The translations under genes and the position numbers were made by a program. Below the pieces are notes generated by a model that saw only the letters and a list, made by a program, of their open reading frames with translations, had not been told where the DNA came from and did no database searches. DNA of 9,012 nt from Prevotellaceae bacterium UBA1787 (GTDB lineage: Bacteria > Bacteroidota > Bacteroidia > Bacteroidales > Bacteroidaceae), in NCBI GenBank assembly GCA_002315195.1, contig DCGD01000002.1, forward strand, positions 50,580 to 59,591, written 5' to 3'. Position 1 is the stretch's first letter; each line of letters starts with the position of its first letter. Positions 5,911-9,012 of the stretch are shown one piece after another.

Positions 5911-8529
5911 ATGAAGCTGCGCAAAATATACACAGGAGCTGCGATTTTGTTTTGTTTGTTTTGTACCAAAGTTTCCGTAACGGCACAAGACATTGTAAAA
6001 GTCAAGCCAACCATCAACTACAGCACTTCATCCACCAATTACGTCATTGGGGGCATCTCCATCACGGGCGTGACTGAATACGACCAAAACATCCTGCTGG
6101 GGCTTTCAGGTCTTCAGGTTGGACAAGTCATTTCAGTCCCAAGAGCGGACGGCGCCATCACCAAAGCCATCAAGAACTATTGGTCACAGGGATTGTTTTC
6201 CGATGTAAGCATTCTTGCAGACAGCATCGTCGGTGAAAAAATATACCTGCACATCAAACTGGCGGCACGTCCCCGCCTAACCAAAATAAATTATCACGGT
6301 TTGAAGAAATCGGAACGCGAAGATTTGGAAGAACGCATGGGATTGAAAGAGGGGAACCAAATTTCCACCAACACCATTGACCGTGCAAAAATCGTCATCA
6401 AGAATTATTTTGATGAAAAAGGCTACAAAAATGCCGACATTCAAATCATACAACGTGACGACTCCGCATCGAAGAACAAGGTTTCGCTGGACTTGATAGT
6501 TGACAAGAACGAAAAAATCAAGGTACATCGCATTCACTTTACCGGCGTTGACAAGGACAAGATAAAGAAGCTCAAATCCACAATGAAGAAAACAAAAGAA
6601 ACGGGCAAACTAAAGAACTTTTTCCGTTCCAAAAAATTCATTGCCGAAAAATATGCGGAAGACAAAGAACTCATCATTGAAAAATTCAACGAATGGGGCT
6701 ATCGCGACGCCTATATCACACATGATTCCGTCAAGCCGTTTGATGAAAAACACGTGGACGTTTACATTAACGTGGAACAAGGCGACAAGTATTTCCTAAG
6801 AAACATCTCATGGGTAGGCAACACGGTTTACAACACGGATGCACTGAACCACGCACTCGGCATGAAACATGGCGATGTGTACAACCAAAAAGAGTTGAAC
6901 AAGCGTCTGAAAGAGGACAATGATGCCATCGGTAACGAATACTATAACAAAGGATATGTATTTAGCGAGGTCAAGCCAGTGGAAACCAACGTTCATGGGG
7001 ACTCCATCGACTTGGAAATACGTATCATTGAAAACAATCAGGCATATCTTAACCGCATCAACATCAGCGGAAACGACCGCATCTACGAAGAAGTCATTCG
7101 CCGCGAACTGAAAACAAAGCCCGGCGATCTGTTCAACCGCGACGCCATCATGCGTTCCCTGACGGATTTACAATCCATGGGCAATTTCGACCCTGAAAAA
7201 ATGGAGCCCAAGATTACGCCGAACAAGGAAGACGGAACAGTTGACATCACTTATAAACTCACTCCCAAGAGTAGCGACCAAGTAGAATTGTCCGCCGGTT
7301 GGGGACCTACAGGCATTACCGGTCGTATCGCTTTGAAATTCACCAATTTCGCCATCCAAAATTTCCTGAAAAAAGATGGGAGGAACAGCAACATCATGCC
7401 TCAAGGTTTAGGTCAAACCGTTGAAGTAAGCGCGCAAACCAATGGTACTTACTATCAGCAATATAGTTTGTCATTCCTTGACCCATGGTTTGGCCGTCGC
7501 CGCCCGAACCAATTTTCCTTATCTTTGTTCTATTCAAAGCAGACGGACGTAAACAGCAACTATTACAACAACAACTATTACAATAATTATTACAATTACA
7601 TGTATGGTAATAGTTCCGCTTACAGTTACTACAACATAGCCAACTATTACGACCCTGACAAATATGTCAAAATCCTCGGTGGAAGCGTGGGTTGGGGAAA
7701 GCGACTCCGCTGGCCTGACGATTATTTCACCTTCTCCGTACAATTGACTTACCAACTCTATATGCTGCGTTCTTGGCAATATTTCATCATGAGCGATGGT
7801 AACTGCAACAACCTGAATTTCACGTTCAGTTTGAACCGAATATCATCGGACCAGCAATTCTTCCCCCGCCGAGGTTCGGATTTATCCATGTCGGTAGCGG
7901 CGACGCCTCCATATTCACTATGGGACGGCATCAACTACGCTGCATTGGCCAACAACTCGCAAAGCGCCACTTACCAAAGCGAAATGAAGGAAAAATTCCG
8001 TTGGATAGAATACCACAAATGGAAATTTCAGTTCAAGACCTATACCGCTTTGTCCAACGCAGTCAAATGCCCGGTATTGATGACAAGGACGGAGTTTGGA
8101 CTTTTGGGATATTACAACAGCCACAAGAAATCACCGTTTGAAACATTCTATGTCGGAGGAGACGGAATGTCGGGATATTCCACGGGTTATGCCACCGAGA
8201 CTGTTGGACTTCGCGGTTATGAGAACGGTCAATTTACGCCATACGGTTCAGAATCCTACGCTTACAGCCGAATGACGCTTGAGATGCGTTACCCCCTCAT
8301 GCTTTCCACTACAAGTCTGTATGCACTGGCTTTCCTTGAAGGCGGTAACGCTTGGACAAGCATAAAGAAATTCAATCTATTCGACATGAAACGCTCCGCC
8401 GGCGTAGGAGTCCGTCTATGGCTGCCGATGATTGGCCTTATGGGTATAGACTGGGCGTATGGTCTTGACAAAGTATTCGGAACAAAAGGTGGCGGACAAT
8501 TCCACTTCGTCATCGGACACGAATTTTAA
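5911..8529 (+). CDS. bamA: Outer-membrane protein assembly factor BamA (Omp85)
   Basis: An 872-residue Omp85 insertase that folds and inserts beta-barrel proteins into the outer membrane. The signal peptide MKLRKIYTGAAILFCLF...VTAQ is cleaved near residue 26. Five POTRA domains follow at about 44-120, 122-201, 203-291, 294-374 and 378-452; the third carries a long lysine-rich helical insert typical of Bacteroidota. The 16-stranded barrel spans about 456-872, with the loop-6 motif LRGY (Arg768) corresponding to the conserved VRGF, and the chain ends in HEF with the terminal Phe of the beta-signal. A Tyr/Asn-rich tract at 551-580 is probably extracellular. The ATG at 5911 is chosen because it gives a standard signal peptide and lies 43 bp after uppS. 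In-frame ATGs at 5839 and 5851, and a GTG at 5668 inside uppS, would bury the signal sequence. It is essential in known Gram-negatives. Confidence 0.96.
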   Translation: MKLRKIYTGAAILFCLFCTKVSVTAQDIVKVKPTINYSTSSTNYVIGGISITGVTEYDQNILLGLSGLQVGQVISVPRADGAITKAIKNYWSQGLFSDVSILADSIVGEKIYLHIKLAARPRLTKINYHGLKKSEREDLEERMGLKEGNQISTNTIDRAKIVIKNYFDEKGYKNADIQIIQRDDSASKNKVSLDLIVDKNEKIKVHRIHFTGVDKDKIKKLKSTMKKTKETGKLKNFFRSKKFIAEKYAEDKELIIEKFNEWGYRDAYITHDSVKPFDEKHVDVYINVEQGDKYFLRNISWVGNTVYNTDALNHALGMKHGDVYNQKELNKRLKEDNDAIGNEYYNKGYVFSEVKPVETNVHGDSIDLEIRIIENNQAYLNRINISGNDRIYEEVIRRELKTKPGDLFNRDAIMRSLTDLQSMGNFDPEKMEPKITPNKEDGTVDITYKLTPKSSDQVELSAGWGPTGITGRIALKFTNFAIQNFLKKDGRNSNIMPQGLGQTVEVSAQTNGTYYQQYSLSFLDPWFGRRRPNQFSLSLFYSKQTDVNSNYYNNNYYNNYYNYMYGNSSAYSYYNIANYYDPDKYVKILGGSVGWGKRLRWPDDYFTFSVQLTYQLYMLRSWQYFIMSDGNCNNLNFTFSLNRISSDQQFFPRRGSDLSMSVAATPPYSLWDGINYAALANNSQSATYQSEMKEKFRWIEYHKWKFQFKTYTALSNAVKCPVLMTRTEFGLLGYYNSHKKSPFETFYVGGDGMSGYSTGYATETVGLRGYENGQFTPYGSESYAYSRMTLEMRYPLMLSTTSLYALAFLEGGNAWTSIKKFNLFDMKRSAGVGVRLWLPMIGLMGIDWAYGLDKVFGTKGGGQFHFVIGHEF
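7561..7650 (+). repeat. Tyr/Asn-codon repeat tract within bamA
   Basis: Within residues 551-580 of BamA, 22 of 30 residues are Tyr or Asn, encoded by quasi-repeats of TAT TAC AAY AAY. The most regular part is 7561-7599. Codons vary synonymously (AAC/AAT, TAT/TAC), so this is an aged rather than a perfect microsatellite. It lies between two barrel strands, fitting a surface loop. Confidence 0.7.
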
Positions 8530-8558
8530 CTATAGTATTGTTTAACTAAAATGCGAAA

Positions 8559-9012
8559 ATGATGAAAAGAACATTGATGTTGGCGTTCTGTATTATTGGA
8601 ACGATGCTTTCGGCAGGGGCACAAAAGTTTGCGTTAGTTGACATGGAATACATCTTGAAGAATATTCCCGCGTATGAAAGAGCCAATGAACAACTTAACC
8701 AAACCAGCAAGAAATGGCAGGCGGAAGTGGAAGCCTTGAATTCACAGGCACAAACACTGTACAAAAACTATCAAAATGAAATAGTCTTTCTCTCCGCGGA
8801 ACAAAAAAAAGAACGTGAAGAAGCCATATTGAACAAGGAAAAAGAAGCGAGCGAATTGAAGAAAAAATACTTTTCTCCCGAAGGTGAACTGTACAAGAAG
8901 CGCGAAAGCCTCATCGGTCCCATTCAAGACGAAATCTACACGGCAGTGAAAAACATTGCGGAACAACGTGGTTACACCCTGATATTAGACCGTGCAAGCG
9001 ACAACGGCATTG
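8559..9012 (+). CDS. Skp/OmpH-family periplasmic chaperone, 3' end outside window
   Basis: A partial gene: 151 codons are present and the frame is still open at the right edge. The signal peptide MMKRTLMLAFCIIGTMLSAGA is followed by the mature start QKFALVDMEYILKNIPAY, the typical OmpH/Skp beta-strand and first helix. Residues about 40-115 form a long charged, coiled-coil-like arm rich in Glu, Lys and Gln, and the trace ends with YTLILDRASDNGI, the C-terminal strand seen in this family. Skp trimers hold unfolded outer-membrane proteins in the periplasm and hand them to the Bam complex, which fits its place 29 bp after bamA. The start is ATG 8559 or ATG 8562; an upstream ATG at 8551 hits a stop after three codons. 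Bacteroidales often encode a second ompH copy next, which would lie outside the window. Confidence 0.92.
   Translation, partial: MMKRTLMLAFCIIGTMLSAGAQKFALVDMEYILKNIPAYERANEQLNQTSKKWQAEVEALNSQAQTLYKNYQNEIVFLSAEQKKEREEAILNKEKEASELKKKYFSPEGELYKKRESLIGPIQDEIYTAVKNIAEQRGYTLILDRASDNGI

Noticed and set aside
7534..7779. Minus-strand frame with a valine/isoleucine-rich stretch resembling a membrane helix
   Set aside because: The hydrophobic run is simply the reverse complement of the Tyr/Asn codon repeat in bamA (GTA, ATA, GTT, ATT), not a real membrane protein.
8533..8540. TAGTATTG as a possible -7 box for a separate Skp promoter
   Set aside because: It has one mismatch to TAnnTTTG, no -33 element, and lies in a 29-bp gap of a tightly packed cluster. 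Co-transcription with bamA is the simpler explanation, although an internal promoter is not excluded.
1..9012. CRISPR arrays, tRNA or rRNA genes, insertion sequences, phage or toxin-antitoxin modules
   Set aside because: No spaced repeat arrays, cloverleaf-like sequences, transposase motifs, terminal inverted repeats or toxin-antitoxin-like gene pairs were seen. The window reads as conserved chromosomal envelope and signalling genes.

Overview
The window looks like chromosomal DNA of a Bacteroidales bacterium (Bacteroidota), possibly Prevotellaceae- or Bacteroides-like. Three things point there: the RprX/RprY-type two-component pair, the gene order PorG-like barrel – UppS – BamA – Skp known from Porphyromonas gingivalis and Bacteroides, and phylum-type -7 promoter boxes (TAnnTTTG) with mostly no Shine-Dalgarno sequence. 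Nothing indicates a mobile element, phage, CRISPR array, tRNA or rRNA. The genus is not determined by what I can see.

Layout. Bases 1-212 (minus strand) hold the N-terminus of a HerA-like/DUF853 (YjgR family) ATPase, cut by the window edge. A divergent intergenic region (213-459) separates it from rprX (sensor histidine kinase) and rprY (OmpR-type regulator), which are 5 bp apart and form one transcription unit. A 15-bp hairpin at 2746-2783 follows rprY. An AT-rich leader with direct repeats and small palindromes then carries a good -7 box (TACTTTTG, 2977-2984).

From there runs a tightly packed envelope-biogenesis cluster, all on the plus strand. It contains an Asp-box (BNR-like) lipoprotein resembling DUF6242, a DUF6089/PorG-like outer-membrane barrel protein, UppS (undecaprenyl diphosphate synthase), BamA (outer-membrane protein insertase with five POTRA domains) and a Skp/OmpH periplasmic chaperone cut by the right edge. 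The genes are 6, 6, 43 and 29 bp apart, so co-transcription is likely. UppS makes the lipid carrier for peptidoglycan and surface glycans. Skp and BamA deliver and insert outer-membrane proteins. The PorG-like protein and the lipoprotein are probable accessory envelope components. RprXY is an envelope/stress-type signalling pair; its control of the downstream cluster is possible but only inferred from adjacency.

Most of the window is conserved core genome. The points worth a second look are two start-site corrections (lipoprotein and BamA), the architecture of the cluster promoter, the Tyr/Asn-rich surface-loop tract in BamA, and the uncharacterised Asp-box lipoprotein locked into the Bam/UppS cluster.
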